Of a DNA stretch of 64,000 bases, positions 8,432 through 17,774 are shown piece by piece (position 1 is the first letter of the stretch; each line of letters begins with the position of its first letter). The DNA comes from Leptospira sp. WS39.C2. Lineage in GTDB: Bacteria; Spirochaetota; Leptospiria; Leptospirales; Leptospiraceae. The notes beneath the pieces were generated by a model. It saw only the letters and a program-made list of their open reading frames with translations, was not told the origin of the DNA and did no database searches. A program made the translations under genes and the position numbers. Where the stretch lies: NCBI RefSeq assembly GCF_040833965.1, contig NZ_CP162142.1, positions 1,196,001 through 1,260,000 on the forward strand. The letters are read 5' to 3'.

Positions 8432-9081
8432 TCATATCCCCTTTGTAAAACCAATTCTGGATTGAGCGTGTTTTTGTTTTGATTGATCTGATAATATAAT
8501 CCTTTGTCTTTGTGTAAAATCCCCAATCGATCTTTCACTTTCACAATTTGACCTTCTGTGACTTGGATCCTTTCCAAATTTCCATACACGGAATATAACC
8601 CGTTTTCATGTTCCAAAATTACAAAATTTTCATACCCATCCATATAATCCACATGGACTACTTTACCAGAAAGGCTCGCGAGGACGAGAGAGGAATTCCC
8701 CCTTTGGAATTGGATTCCTTTATGAGGGTCATAAGTTAACTCTGAATACTTCTTTTGGATTCTTTCTTTTTGCACTAGTGGGAACGAGACGGGTTCTTTT
8801 AATTTTGTTTCTGACGAATTGGATTTAAAATCCATATCCTTCGGGATTCGTAATTTTTCGTTTTCGTACAAATTTTCCCCAATGGTCCTTCCATTTAACT
8901 TTGCCAATGATTCCGGAGTGACTTTCCGTTTACGCGCAATTCCATACCAAGAATCACCTTTCATCACTCTATATACTGAGATTTCAGTCGGTTTGGGCGT
9001 TGGTTTTGCTTTTTGTTTGGCGAAGAGGGGAAAAGATAACAAAACAAAACAGAAAGTGAATGTACAACCGAGTTTTCCCAT
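8428..9081 (-). CDS. Exported LysM protein with degenerate LytM/M23 domain
   Basis: 217 residues from ATG 9081, which has AGGGA upstream and gives a good signal peptide (MGKLGCTFTFCFVLLSFPLF). A LysM domain for peptidoglycan binding follows (about 38-85, YRVMKGDSWYGIARKRKVTP). The C-terminal half has the beta-barrel pattern of M23/LytM peptidases (LASLSGKVVHVDYMDGYENF, LYSVYGNLERI), but the zinc ligands HxxxD and HxH are missing, so it is probably a non-catalytic EnvC-type regulator or scaffold. The open frame extends further upstream but would cross the fusA terminator, so the longer version is unlikely. Confidence 0.83.
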   Translation of the reverse strand: MGKLGCTFTFCFVLLSFPLFAKQKAKPTPKPTEISVYRVMKGDSWYGIARKRKVTPESLAKLNGRTIGENLYENEKLRIPKDMDFKSNSSETKLKEPVSFPLVQKERIQKKYSELTYDPHKGIQFQRGNSSLVLASLSGKVVHVDYMDGYENFVILEHENGLYSVYGNLERIQVTEGQIVKVKDRLGILHKDKGLYYQINQNKNTLNPELVLQRGYE

Positions 9082-9126
9082 AAATTCCCTAAGGCAAGTA
9101 TCGACACGAAAAAGGGAGAGGGCAAT

Positions 9127-9152
9127 AAAAAAGGCGGGAGAACCCGCCTTTT
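9127..9152 (-). terminator. Rho-independent terminator of fusA
   Basis: On the minus strand AAAAGGCGGG and CCCGCCTTTTTT form a 10-base stem around a four-base loop, about 30 bases past the fusA stop. It separates fusA from the LysM-to-prmC operon, which therefore needs its own promoter near 9090-9125. Confidence 0.93.
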
Positions 9153-9181
9153 CCAAAATCAATTCTTTTGGGGAAGAAGGT

Positions 9182-11299
9182 TTATTCTTCCTCTTTGTTA
9201 TTGACTTTGTATTTTTTCATAAGCTCATCAGCTACGTTTCTTGGAACAGGAGCATACTTGGCGAATTCCATAGCAAACTCAGCTTTTCCTTGGGTAGATG
9301 AACGAAGCACTGTTGAGTAACCAAACATATCAGCTAGAGGAACTTCTGCTTCGATTTTTGCATAACCGTTCTCTTCTGTTGTGTTTAAGATCATTCCACG
9401 TCTTTGGTTCACAGAAGCAAGGATCGCTCCTTGGAATTCTGTTGGTCCTTCCACTTCCACACGCATAATAGGCTCGAGGATGATTGGCGCTGCTTTTGAG
9501 AAACCTTGGCGGAATCCGTAACGAGCACCAATTTGGAATGCCATATCCGATGAATCCACATCATGGTAAGCACCGTCATTGATCACACAACGAACTCCAA
9601 TGATAGGGAATCCAATGAGAGATCCTCTTTCCAAACAAGAACGGAAACCTTTATCACAAGATCCGATGTATTCGCGTGGGATGGATCCCCCTACGATTTT
9701 ATCTACGAATTCGTAATTTTTTCCTTCTTCTTGTGGGATTGGCTCAATATAACCCGCCACTCGAGAGAACTGACCTTGACCACCCGTTTGTTTTTTATGA
9801 GTGTAATCAAATTCTGCTGATTTGGTGATGGTTTCACGGTAAGCTACTTGTGGTGCTCCCGTTACTAGATCCACTCCATACTCACGTTTCATCCTTTCGA
9901 TGTAAACTTCGAGGTGGAGTTCTCCCATCCCTTTGATGATGGTTTGACCAGACTCTTTATCAATTTCTGTTTGGAAAGTAGGATCTTCCTTAGTGAATCG
10001 GTTAAGTGCCTTCGCAAGGTTTGGAAGTTGTTTTGACTCTTTACATTCAATTGTAAGTGAAATTACTGGGTTTGGAACAAACATAGACTCAAGAGTCACT
10101 TTTGCTTTTCCATCAGTAAATGTATCCCCTGAAGCACAATCAATACCGAATAGAGCAACAATATCCCCAGCTTCCGCTTTGGTAATATCTTCCATGTCAT
10201 TTGAGTGCATACGAACAAGACGACCAATGTTGTGGCGTTTGTTGTTTGATGAGTTATAAATCGTCATCCCTTTTTCAAGTCTACCTTGGTAAACACGAAC
10301 ATAAGTTAACTGACCGTAACGTCCATCTTCCAATTTGAATGCAAGGCAAACTAGTGGTTTTTCTGGATCTGATTCTAAATTGAATTCGTTTTCTTCGTTT
10401 CCGATTTCTTTCGCTTTGTTTTCAACATCGTAAGGAGAAGCGAGGTAATCTGCAACTCCATCAAGAAGTCTTTGAACTCCTTTGTTTTTGAAAGCAGAAC
10501 CCATAAACACTGGAACAAATTTAAGAGCAAGTACACCACGGCGGATCGCTTCTTTGATACGAGCTTCAGAAGGAGTTCCTTCTAACATTTCTTCTGTGAG
10601 TTCATCACTAAAAAGTGAAACTGCATCAAGAAGTGCTTCTCGTTTTTCATTTGCTTGGTCTTTTAACTCATCTGGAATATCAGTGATTTTGATATCTTGT
10701 CCGTTCGGACCTTCGAAATAATACGCTTTCATCTCAACAAGGTCAACAATCCCTTTTAGGTCGTTTTCTAAACCAATTGGGAGTTGTACTGCATGGGCGT
10801 TGAGGTGGAGTTTTTCACGAAGTTGTTCGATCACTCTCCAAGGGTTTGCACCTGTTCTGTCGAGTTTGTTGATAAAGGCAACACGTGGTACGCTGTAACG
10901 TTTCATCTGACGGTCCACAGTGATGGACTGAGACTGAACTCCTGCTACACCACAAAGAACCATAATTGCTGAGTCAAGGACTCGGAGGGAACGTTCTACT
11001 TCGATTGTGAAGTCAACGTGGCCTGGAGTATCAATGATATTGATGGTAATATCTTTCCAAGTAGCGTAAGTTGCTGCTGATTGGATAGTGATCCCTCTTT
11101 CTCTTTCGAGGTCCATACTGTCCATAGTAGCACCCACACCGTCTTTTCCACGTACTTCGTGGATGGCATGAATTTTGTTCGTATAAAATAAGATACGTTC
11201 TGTAAGGGTAGTTTTCCCTGAGTCAATGTGTGCGGAAATTCCGATGTTACGGATTTTTTCCATTTTAGGGTCGCGTTTGGTTTCTGTCGCAGAGGTCAT
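9182..11299 (-). CDS. fusA: Elongation factor G, spirochaete/mitochondrial (spd) type
   Basis: 705 residues, with all five EF-G domains. GTPase motifs are AHIDSGKTT (residues 23-31), DTPGHVDF and NKLDR. It catalyses ribosome translocation with GTP. The P-loop text, [19 protein letters not shown] and [12 protein letters not shown] match the mitochondrial EFG1-like subgroup found in spirochaetes and planctomycetes rather than the canonical EF-G of E. coli. In that subgroup translocation and recycling are split between two paralogues; this is the translocase type. ATG 11299 has GAGG upstream. It stands alone, not in a str operon with rpsL/rpsG, and has its own terminator. Confidence 0.96.
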   Translation of the reverse strand: MTSATETKRDPKMEKIRNIGISAHIDSGKTTLTERILFYTNKIHAIHEVRGKDGVGATMDSMDLERERGITIQSAATYATWKDITINIIDTPGHVDFTIEVERSLRVLDSAIMVLCGVAGVQSQSITVDRQMKRYSVPRVAFINKLDRTGANPWRVIEQLREKLHLNAHAVQLPIGLENDLKGIVDLVEMKAYYFEGPNGQDIKITDIPDELKDQANEKREALLDAVSLFSDELTEEMLEGTPSEARIKEAIRRGVLALKFVPVFMGSAFKNKGVQRLLDGVADYLASPYDVENKAKEIGNEENEFNLESDPEKPLVCLAFKLEDGRYGQLTYVRVYQGRLEKGMTIYNSSNNKRHNIGRLVRMHSNDMEDITKAEAGDIVALFGIDCASGDTFTDGKAKVTLESMFVPNPVISLTIECKESKQLPNLAKALNRFTKEDPTFQTEIDKESGQTIIKGMGELHLEVYIERMKREYGVDLVTGAPQVAYRETITKSAEFDYTHKKQTGGQGQFSRVAGYIEPIPQEEGKNYEFVDKIVGGSIPREYIGSCDKGFRSCLERGSLIGFPIIGVRCVINDGAYHDVDSSDMAFQIGARYGFRQGFSKAAPIILEPIMRVEVEGPTEFQGAILASVNQRRGMILNTTEENGYAKIEAEVPLADMFGYSTVLRSSTQGKAEFAMEFAKYAPVPRNVADELMKKYKVNNKEEE

Positions 11300-11425
11300 A
11301 TTTTCCTCAAAAATAAGGTTAAAGTTGAATTGATTCTACCAAAATCTGAAATGGACTGCGTTTGTAAAGTACTTGGGATTTTTGGTCAGAGGGAAAATCC
11401 TGGAGAAAGTAGAGAATAGGGAAAT

Positions 11426-12952
11426 ATGCCACTTGCTCGTTTCAAACGATTTTTTCGGACCTTGTCTTTTGCCCGAGTGGTATGCCTGGGGTTTTTTGCC
11501 GCCATTTTTCTCGGATCCTTTGGATTGTATATTTCTGAGGCAGGGGAACTGTCGTTTGTAGATAGTCTCTACCTTTCTGCCTCATCCATTTGTGTGACGG
11601 GTCTGTCACCCATCCCACTTTCGGGACTCAATGCATCCACCCACTGGATCATGTTATTTCTCATCCAACTGGGTGGTCTTGGGATCATTAGTTTTACCGT
11701 GATTGTTGGGTTTCTCATCACTAAAGGGATTTCACGGAACGCTCGTTTTAATGCCTTTGTTGGCGCGGCCATCGACACACAAACCGAAACGGAATCACTT
11801 GCAACAACTGAAGTGAATCGGATTTTACTTTCCGTTATCAATATTTCATTTTCCATCGAAATCCTTGGGGCCATTGGTTTGTATTTGCATATGCCGGAAG
11901 GTGTAGAAGGGGAAAACACTCGTTGGTTTTTTTCGCTTTTTACAGCGGTGTCCTCTTTTAATAACGCTGGTTTTTCGATCACGGATGATTTGAGTGCTCT
12001 GCGACTTGATCCTTTTTCCCTCTACATTGTTTCAGGACTTGTGATTTTTGGTGGGATTGGATTTCCAGTAATCATCTTACTTGAAAAAGTACTCCTTACA
12101 ATTTTTGTTCGAATTGTTTACCGAATTGAAGTGGTGGCAGAAACCTTGATGATGGAAAAGGCATTAAAAACAGGGAATGTTCCACGTTTTTTATTATTAC
12201 CTGCTCAGTTTTCGGCAATTTTGGAAAATCGAATCGAAGAATATAACAAACATTTACGTGGGGAAACAACAAGGATCCAATCTAAACTTTTAGTATATGG
12301 GTCTTTCGCTTTACTTCTGTTTGGTTTTCTTGGGATATATTTTTTAGAAAGGAGTAATCCTCATACATTCCATGGGATGGATTTAGTCGATAAAATCTCC
12401 AACGCATTTTTTATGTCAGTATGTGCAAGGACAGCTGGATTTTCCACAATGGACCTCGGCCATTTGAATGATGCCACTGTGATCATCATCATCGTCTTAA
12501 TGTTCATTGGAGGTGGTCCACAAGGTACGGCTGGAGGTATTAAAATCACCACATTTGTCCTGTTACTCGCATATTTGAAAAATGTCATCCAACCTTCCAA
12601 ACCAGTGATGTTATTTGGTGAAACCGTATCCAAAAATTCTGTCGCTGTTGCCATTCGAGTGTACTTTTTGGCTACAGTGTCTTTGGCGTTTGTATTCATT
12701 TTGTTAGGCATTTTAGACCAAAACCAACATTCTCTCCATGTGATTTTCTTTGAATTGATATCCTCCTTCTCTACAGTAGGGTATAGCTTAAATTTAACAC
12801 CTCAATTGGGTGACATTGAAAAGTTATTTTATGCAGCAGTGATGTATGTTGGTAGGGTTGGGATTTTTACTGTTCTCATTGCTGCTACGGGACATTCGGG
12901 AGTGCCTAAAATGGGAACTGTGGATGACGGTGTAAAAATCCAAGTTGGTTAA
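11426..12952 (+). CDS. TrkH/KtrB-family potassium uptake membrane subunit
   Basis: 508 residues, about ten membrane helices. The four half-filter loops of this family are all present: ASSICVTGLSPI, SSFNNAGFSI, CARTAGFSTM and SSFSTVGYSL, each with its conserved Gly. It forms the K+ (or Na+/K+) pathway in the inner membrane and normally works with a cytoplasmic nucleotide-binding RCK subunit (TrkA/KtrA). No RCK gene lies next to it here. AGGGAAAT precedes ATG 11426. It is divergent from fusA. Confidence 0.92.
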   Translation: MPLARFKRFFRTLSFARVVCLGFFAAIFLGSFGLYISEAGELSFVDSLYLSASSICVTGLSPIPLSGLNASTHWIMLFLIQLGGLGIISFTVIVGFLITKGISRNARFNAFVGAAIDTQTETESLATTEVNRILLSVINISFSIEILGAIGLYLHMPEGVEGENTRWFFSLFTAVSSFNNAGFSITDDLSALRLDPFSLYIVSGLVIFGGIGFPVIILLEKVLLTIFVRIVYRIEVVAETLMMEKALKTGNVPRFLLLPAQFSAILENRIEEYNKHLRGETTRIQSKLLVYGSFALLLFGFLGIYFLERSNPHTFHGMDLVDKISNAFFMSVCARTAGFSTMDLGHLNDATVIIIIVLMFIGGGPQGTAGGIKITTFVLLLAYLKNVIQPSKPVMLFGETVSKNSVAVAIRVYFLATVSLAFVFILLGILDQNQHSLHVIFFELISSFSTVGYSLNLTPQLGDIEKLFYAAVMYVGRVGIFTVLIAATGHSGVPKMGTVDDGVKIQVG

Positions 12953-13012
12953 AATGGATACAAAAATCAGTTTTAGGAATTATAGGTACAGTTAGGATTG
13001 GTAGTTGTGAAA

Positions 13013-14032
13013 ATGACATTGAAAGAAATTTTTGTTTCAAATTGGAAGTTGCCAACTTTATCCCAAGAAGAAACTGAGAAGGAAAAGATAAAATCAGATC
13101 TGATCAAAGGATTTAAACAATTGAGTGCTCGAATGGAATCAATTGAAATCTTGATTTCAAATACTCAATTAGAAGATGCAAAAATTCTATTATTTCACCT
13201 AAGTTACGATTTAATCAATTTTTATCAAAAATGTATAAAAGGAAAAACCTTTGGATTAGGGGATGATACCTCAAGTTTTTCCATTCCTGATTCTCCCATC
13301 AAAATCAAACCATTCCAATACCTTAATGAATTAAATAAATTGAGTTCCTTGGATGAACAAGAACTAGATAAGTATTTTGAAGAATGTTTGCATACACTTG
13401 ATTTCATTACATTTTATTTTAAAAAACAAATTATAGGAAATTATAAGACTACACTTGATCAATTTAAGTTTATCCGCCAAATTAGAGTTAGTGTTATTGG
13501 CCTGGTTGTTTTGTTTTCGATTTCATCAGTTTTGTATTATCAATTTAAATTTCCAAAATTAAAGCAGCAAAATGTGGAACTTTACCCTTTTTTAGATAAA
13601 GAACACCCACAGACTGTGGAATCTATGAAATTAACTTTGCCTTTGGTTCAAGAAAATTTAGGCGATTGGGTCGAATACCAATTTTCAATTCCCGAAACGA
13701 TGGAACAATTTGGTGGTATTAGGATTGACCCACTGGAACAAAGGGGAATTCGTTTTGCGATCGAAGGGTTCCAGATTTTGGATGATAAAAAATCGGTTGT
13801 TTATTCGCGAAAACTGATCCTTGATCAATCATTGTTACCAGAAAACTATCAGGATTTTTTAGCAATTATTGATATCAAAACAGCAGGAAAACAACAACCT
13901 GGAGAAATTGTTGAGATGATTACAACAGGTAACAATCCTCAAATCCATTTGGTATTTCCGATGGTCAAAAATGCAAAAACAATCAAACTTAAAATGAAAT
14001 ACATAGAAGCCCATAAAGTGAAGAAAAAATGA
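13013..14032 (+). CDS. Single-pass membrane protein of unknown function
   Basis: 339 residues from ATG 13013; GTG 13007 and TTG 12998 are possible earlier starts. The N-terminal 150 residues are charged and helical (MESIEILISNTQLEDAKILL). One membrane helix follows near residues 158-180 (VSVIGLVVLFSISSVLYYQF), then a 160-residue beta-rich region, probably periplasmic (YQFSIPETMEQFGGIRIDPL). That part resembles domains found beside membrane glycosyltransferases, but I do not recognise the family. Its stop overlaps the start of the UbiA-type enzyme (ATGA), so the two are probably made together and may act together. Confidence 0.7.
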   Translation: MTLKEIFVSNWKLPTLSQEETEKEKIKSDLIKGFKQLSARMESIEILISNTQLEDAKILLFHLSYDLINFYQKCIKGKTFGLGDDTSSFSIPDSPIKIKPFQYLNELNKLSSLDEQELDKYFEECLHTLDFITFYFKKQIIGNYKTTLDQFKFIRQIRVSVIGLVVLFSISSVLYYQFKFPKLKQQNVELYPFLDKEHPQTVESMKLTLPLVQENLGDWVEYQFSIPETMEQFGGIRIDPLEQRGIRFAIEGFQILDDKKSVVYSRKLILDQSLLPENYQDFLAIIDIKTAGKQQPGEIVEMITTGNNPQIHLVFPMVKNAKTIKLKMKYIEAHKVKKK

Positions 14033-14928
14033 TCTATTTATATTTAAAACTCATGAGGATCCCACAGTGGATCAAAAATATCATATTATTTGCTGGTTTG
14101 ATATTTTCCAAACGCATCTTTGATTTACCTTCCTTTACAAAGGTATGTTTGGCCTTTTTGTTTTTTTCATTGGTGGCAAGTTGCCAATATGTATTTAATG
14201 ATTTTTTAGACCAAAAAGAAGACGCAAAACACCCTGAAAAAAAACATAGACCTCTTGCTAGTGGTGATTTGGATTCTGGGATTGCGCTTGCGATAACAGG
14301 CGTTATCCTTCCAATTGCTCTGATTGGATCTTATAAACTATCTCCTGTATTTTTTTACCTAACAATATTCTATTTATTATTCAATATGTTATACAGCAAA
14401 GTTCTAAAACACATTGTGATTTTAGATGTAATGAGTATTTCAATTGGATTTGTTTTACGTGCAATCGCTGGTGCTGTTGTCATTGGTGTCGAATTTTCCC
14501 ATTGGTTATTGTTATGTACTTTTATGTTGGCTCTCTTTTGGGGATTTTCCAAACGAAGGGGTGAAATTAATATCCTTAAAACAGATGCTGGAAAACACCG
14601 TAAAATTTTAGAAGAGTATTCTATTGAGTTTTTGGATTTGATGATGGCTGTAGTTGCAACATTAACACTAGTTAGTTATGTTATGTATACAGTGAGTCCT
14701 GAAACTGCCAAAAGTTTAGGAACACCTTATATGGTGTACACTGTTCCCATCGTGGTTTATGCGATTTTTCGATCCCTATACATCATTTATATCAAAAACA
14801 TGGGGCATAACCCTACAAGAGCCATCCTCACTGACGTAAGTGTCCTCGTTTCAGGGGTGATTTGGTTTGTTCTCATCTTATTTTTGATGTTTGGGAACTT
14901 ATCGGGCCAACTTCCAGTCTACCAATAG
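14029..14928 (+). CDS. UbiA-family prenyltransferase, decaprenyl-phosphate phosphoribosyltransferase-like
   Basis: 299 residues, about eight membrane helices. The first Asp-rich motif is FNDFLDQKEDAKHPEKKHRP, with N-D-x3-D-x3-D and the HP-x4-RP tail typical of the group that includes mycobacterial decaprenyl-phosphate phosphoribosyltransferase, not UbiA/MenA quinone enzymes. By homology it would join phosphoribosyl pyrophosphate to a polyprenyl phosphate in the inner membrane, a step towards an arabinose or ribose donor for cell-envelope glycans. DprE1/DprE2-like oxidoreductases are absent here. It is translationally coupled to the unknown membrane protein before it. Confidence 0.8.
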   Translation: MIYLYLKLMRIPQWIKNIILFAGLIFSKRIFDLPSFTKVCLAFLFFSLVASCQYVFNDFLDQKEDAKHPEKKHRPLASGDLDSGIALAITGVILPIALIGSYKLSPVFFYLTIFYLLFNMLYSKVLKHIVILDVMSISIGFVLRAIAGAVVIGVEFSHWLLLCTFMLALFWGFSKRRGEINILKTDAGKHRKILEEYSIEFLDLMMAVVATLTLVSYVMYTVSPETAKSLGTPYMVYTVPIVVYAIFRSLYIIYIKNMGHNPTRAILTDVSVLVSGVIWFVLILFLMFGNLSGQLPVYQ

Positions 14929-14930
14929 AG

Positions 14931-15440
14931 ATGAAATTTTGGAAACAGTTGCCCTATGGTTGGAAGGTTGTCTTTGCCTTTGTTTTCTTTTTTTCGGCAA
15001 CACTTGGATTTGCTTATTTCAAAGCGAGGGATACAAATCCAACCCTTCCCATTGAAGCCTTAGCCACAACCCCAACGGAAGCTGGGACTTGGAAAGGCCA
15101 TCCCAAAGTTGTGTATTTTTGGGCCACTTGGTGTAGTGTTTGTAAGGCCTACGCTCCCATCCTCGATGCTAATTTAAAATTTTTACCAAAAGGAACTATG
15201 TTTTTGTCTGTTATGGAATCAGAAGATTCAGACGAAACCAAGGAAATCCTTTCCAAACTCTCTTCGGATTCACCTCACCCCATTTATACAGCGGATTACC
15301 GGATGTTGAAAGAATGGCGGATTTCTGCCTATCCTACCACTTTATTTTTAAATAGTGAAGGTAAGGTTATTTTTGCGGATTCTGGAATTTTGAGTCCAAT
15401 CGGTTTTCTCATCAGGACTTTTCTTTTGCGCTTTTTTTAA
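14931..15440 (+). CDS. Membrane-anchored thioredoxin-like protein
   Basis: 169 residues from ATG 14931, two bases after the upstream stop. An N-terminal hydrophobic helix (VVFAFVFFFSATLGFAYF) anchors it so that the thioredoxin domain faces the periplasm. The active site is VVYFWATWCSVCKAYAPI (C-x-x-C) with the cis-Pro loop WRISAYPTTLFLNSEGK. This is the TlpA/ResA/ScsD layout, normally a reductant for disulfides in exported proteins or in cytochrome maturation. The 3' end encodes a hydrophobic tail (LIRTFLLRFF). Confidence 0.87.
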   Translation: MKFWKQLPYGWKVVFAFVFFFSATLGFAYFKARDTNPTLPIEALATTPTEAGTWKGHPKVVYFWATWCSVCKAYAPILDANLKFLPKGTMFLSVMESEDSDETKEILSKLSSDSPHPIYTADYRMLKEWRISAYPTTLFLNSEGKVIFADSGILSPIGFLIRTFLLRFF

Positions 15441-15458
15441 TCTGTCGATACCTATATT

Positions 15459-16232
15459 ATGGACTCGAGTTTCAAACCCAAACCACTTTTGAATAAGTCT
15501 GAACTTCGCCAAATCAAACGAAGTAAAACGAGGGTTGAAGGAAAAAAAGTCATCACCGATGACGTAAAAAAACTCAAGTCACTAAAAGTTACCCCCGAAC
15601 TCAGTTTCCAAGAATCGATTGATTATTATAAAGAACCAATTTGGATTGAATATTACATTCCGAAGGAATCAAGGTTTGCCTTTGAAACAAAATACCTCTT
15701 TATCTTGTTAGTTGATCCAAAAATCTCAGATGAAGAATGTGATTTGGCTAGAAAACAAGCAAAAGAAAAGGGTGAGATAGTTGATGTGTTTGCTTATATG
15801 GAATCTAATCCTGAGGCAATTCGTCTCATAGAAGATTCTTACCATTCAACAATGTCAATGCATGAATCCATCCACCATATTTTTAAAAATTATAAAGAAA
15901 CTGGTGCAACTGAAGATTTAAAAACTGCCTGTTATTTAACAGAAGCCTTATTGAAATACGAACCTACCATTGCAGGATTGACTTATTTCCGTGATTATAG
16001 TATTTATAATTTGAATTATTGGATTCGTACCCTAAATCGACTCAAAATAGATTTTGCATTAGAAGATGCCACTGTTTCCCTTCTGATCAAACGAAGGAAT
16101 GAACTTTGGGAATTAGAGAATCGTGTAGAAGATGAAGATTTCGATTTACTCGCTGCCTTATTTTTTGAACAGGCCTTTCCAAATCGTGGAGCAGGGGAAC
16201 TTTCAAGCGATGATATGTTACTATTCGAATAA
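15459..16232 (+). CDS. Hypothetical cytoplasmic protein
   Basis: 257 residues, no signal peptide or membrane segment. The N-terminal 50 residues are basic (PKPLLNKSELRQIKRSKTRV). The rest is helical and acidic, with a central histidine-rich stretch (YHSTMSMHESIHHIFKNYKE) and a region like TPR helices (LKTACYLTEALLKYEPTIAG). It ends in an acidic tail (ELSSDDMLLFE). I do not recognise the family. It lies 18 bases after the thioredoxin gene and may be co-transcribed. Confidence 0.65.
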   Translation: MDSSFKPKPLLNKSELRQIKRSKTRVEGKKVITDDVKKLKSLKVTPELSFQESIDYYKEPIWIEYYIPKESRFAFETKYLFILLVDPKISDEECDLARKQAKEKGEIVDVFAYMESNPEAIRLIEDSYHSTMSMHESIHHIFKNYKETGATEDLKTACYLTEALLKYEPTIAGLTYFRDYSIYNLNYWIRTLNRLKIDFALEDATVSLLIKRRNELWELENRVEDEDFDLLAALFFEQAFPNRGAGELSSDDMLLFE

Positions 16233-16263
16233 TACCTTTAATGGTTCTTGCTCTTGATTTGAT

Positions 16264-17127
16264 TTATACCAACCATCGAAATAAATCCAACTGATTTTTG
16301 ATCGATACATGATCTGGATTTGCCTGAATTACTGTAACATCAGATAGTTTCATAGAGACAGGGATTCGTTTTTCTTGGAAGGTAAATGTTACTTTCGAGG
16401 CTGATTTCACTCGTTCTACCCAGTGTTTTTCCTCTTTTTTCTCTTCAGTGAGGGGAAAACTTTCCAAAAAAACTTTCCAAAAATCTTTTCCATCAATGAG
16501 AACTTCAGAGATCCCACTGATACCCATTTTTAAATCACGATAAAGGTGTTCTTTGTTGAAATCTTTGAGCCCTATCGACAAAAAAGGTTTTTCTTGTTTG
16601 ATTTTTAATAAGTTGGGAACTAAGGATTTTGCATCCAGATGATCCCAATCTAAAATCAAAAAATGGCATGGACCAACTAATAATCTTTTTTGTAAAAATT
16701 CAGAATTTGTTTCAATAATAACGTTGTAACCAAGCGATTTCAAGAAGGTAAAAATGTTTTGGTCTCGGATCTGATTTTTGGTAAATACTAACCATGTTAA
16801 TTTATTTTCAGGTTGGGTTTTAGTGGGAAATGTATGTATATATTGAAATGTTTTATCCCATAAAAGGGAAACACCAACTTTTTTATAATTTTCTATTTCT
16901 TCAGAATTGAATTGTCCGCATAAGATTGGTTCGATGCTCCAATCTAAAAGTTCTTTTGTTAGTTCGGGACTTGGTTTGGAAAAAAGTCGGATACAATCTG
17001 GATAATCTTTCCAATTTTTACTTGTACATTCTTTCACTACGAGTCCATTTACCTGTAACCAAGAAATCAAAAGTTCTTTTTCTAAATCTGGAAGTTGTGT
17101 CAAAACAGCACCGAATAGTGAGTCCAT
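16264..17127 (-). CDS. Hypothetical protein with possible degenerate receiver domain
   Basis: 287 residues, soluble. Residues about 108-210 have the alternating strand/helix pattern of a response-regulator receiver (LTWLVFTKNQIRDQNIFTFL; HFLILDWDHLDAKSLVPNLL), with an Asp at the place of the phosphorylation site, but the acidic pair of strand 1 is missing. The last 60 residues are beta-rich (KVTFTFQEKRIPVSMKLSD). The first 100 residues may be a second copy of the same fold. Function unknown; it could be a pseudo-receiver adaptor. It is divergent from phaR with about 57 bases between. Confidence 0.6.
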   Translation of the reverse strand: MDSLFGAVLTQLPDLEKELLISWLQVNGLVVKECTSKNWKDYPDCIRLFSKPSPELTKELLDWSIEPILCGQFNSEEIENYKKVGVSLLWDKTFQYIHTFPTKTQPENKLTWLVFTKNQIRDQNIFTFLKSLGYNVIIETNSEFLQKRLLVGPCHFLILDWDHLDAKSLVPNLLKIKQEKPFLSIGLKDFNKEHLYRDLKMGISGISEVLIDGKDFWKVFLESFPLTEEKKEEKHWVERVKSASKVTFTFQEKRIPVSMKLSDVTVIQANPDHVSIKNQLDLFRWLV

Positions 17128-17184
17128 ACGATTGTATTTTAGTTGACCCCCTAGGCTTGAAAGTCATTTTAAAAAGCATCTCAG

Positions 17185-17733
17185 ATGAAGCTACTCAAGC
17201 GATATGCAAACCGCAGGCTCTATGATCCAGAAACGAGTTCTACTATCACATTAGAAGATGTGGCAAAGATGATCATAGGTGGAGAGGAGATCAAAGTCCA
17301 AGACAACCTTTCTGGAGAAGACATCACTCCCAAAATCCTCGGCCAAACGTTTTTAAAAGTAAGCCTTGGCCAAAGGAACGAAGACTTTTCTAATTTTATG
17401 TTAACTTCACTCATCCGTGAAACTGGCCGAGACGTATCTGGATTATTTGAACGATTGGTATTAGGGGGAATCGGGGCCAATTATTTAACCCGAGAACGAT
17501 TAGAAAAAATTGTCAATTCTATGGTGGAACTCGGAGAACTGAAGGAAGTTGATTTTAGTCTCTATCGAGAAGATTTACTCCGAAAAATGGCGTCACGAGC
17601 GAGTGAAAAAAAGGAACAAATCCAAAAGGATTTGGAAAAATTCAGCCAGTCCATTTTAGAGGAAGACAAGGCTACGCTTGGCGATCTTTCCGAAAAATTA
17701 AAGGAAGTTGCAGAAAAATTAAAAGAAAATTAA
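17185..17733 (+). CDS. phaR: Polyhydroxyalkanoate synthesis regulator PhaR-like protein
   Basis: 182 residues. The N-terminus [20 protein letters not shown] followed by [10 protein letters not shown] is the signature of the PHB/PHA accumulation regulator DNA-binding domain. The C-terminal third ([20 protein letters not shown] onward) is a coiled coil of the phasin-associated type. PhaR proteins bind both polyester granules and promoters of phasin genes. No pha synthase or phasin gene lies in this window, so the target is unknown and the role by context is unproven. Confidence 0.85.
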   Translation: MKLLKRYANRRLYDPETSSTITLEDVAKMIIGGEEIKVQDNLSGEDITPKILGQTFLKVSLGQRNEDFSNFMLTSLIRETGRDVSGLFERLVLGGIGANYLTRERLEKIVNSMVELGELKEVDFSLYREDLLRKMASRASEKKEQIQKDLEKFSQSILEEDKATLGDLSEKLKEVAEKLKEN

Positions 17734-17774
17734 CCAAAATCGGTTAGAATGTCCTCCTAATTTAGGGGGAATGA

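Noticed and set aside
9082..9162. Longer N-terminus of the LysM protein
   Set aside because: It would start inside the fusA terminator and would hide the clear signal peptide.
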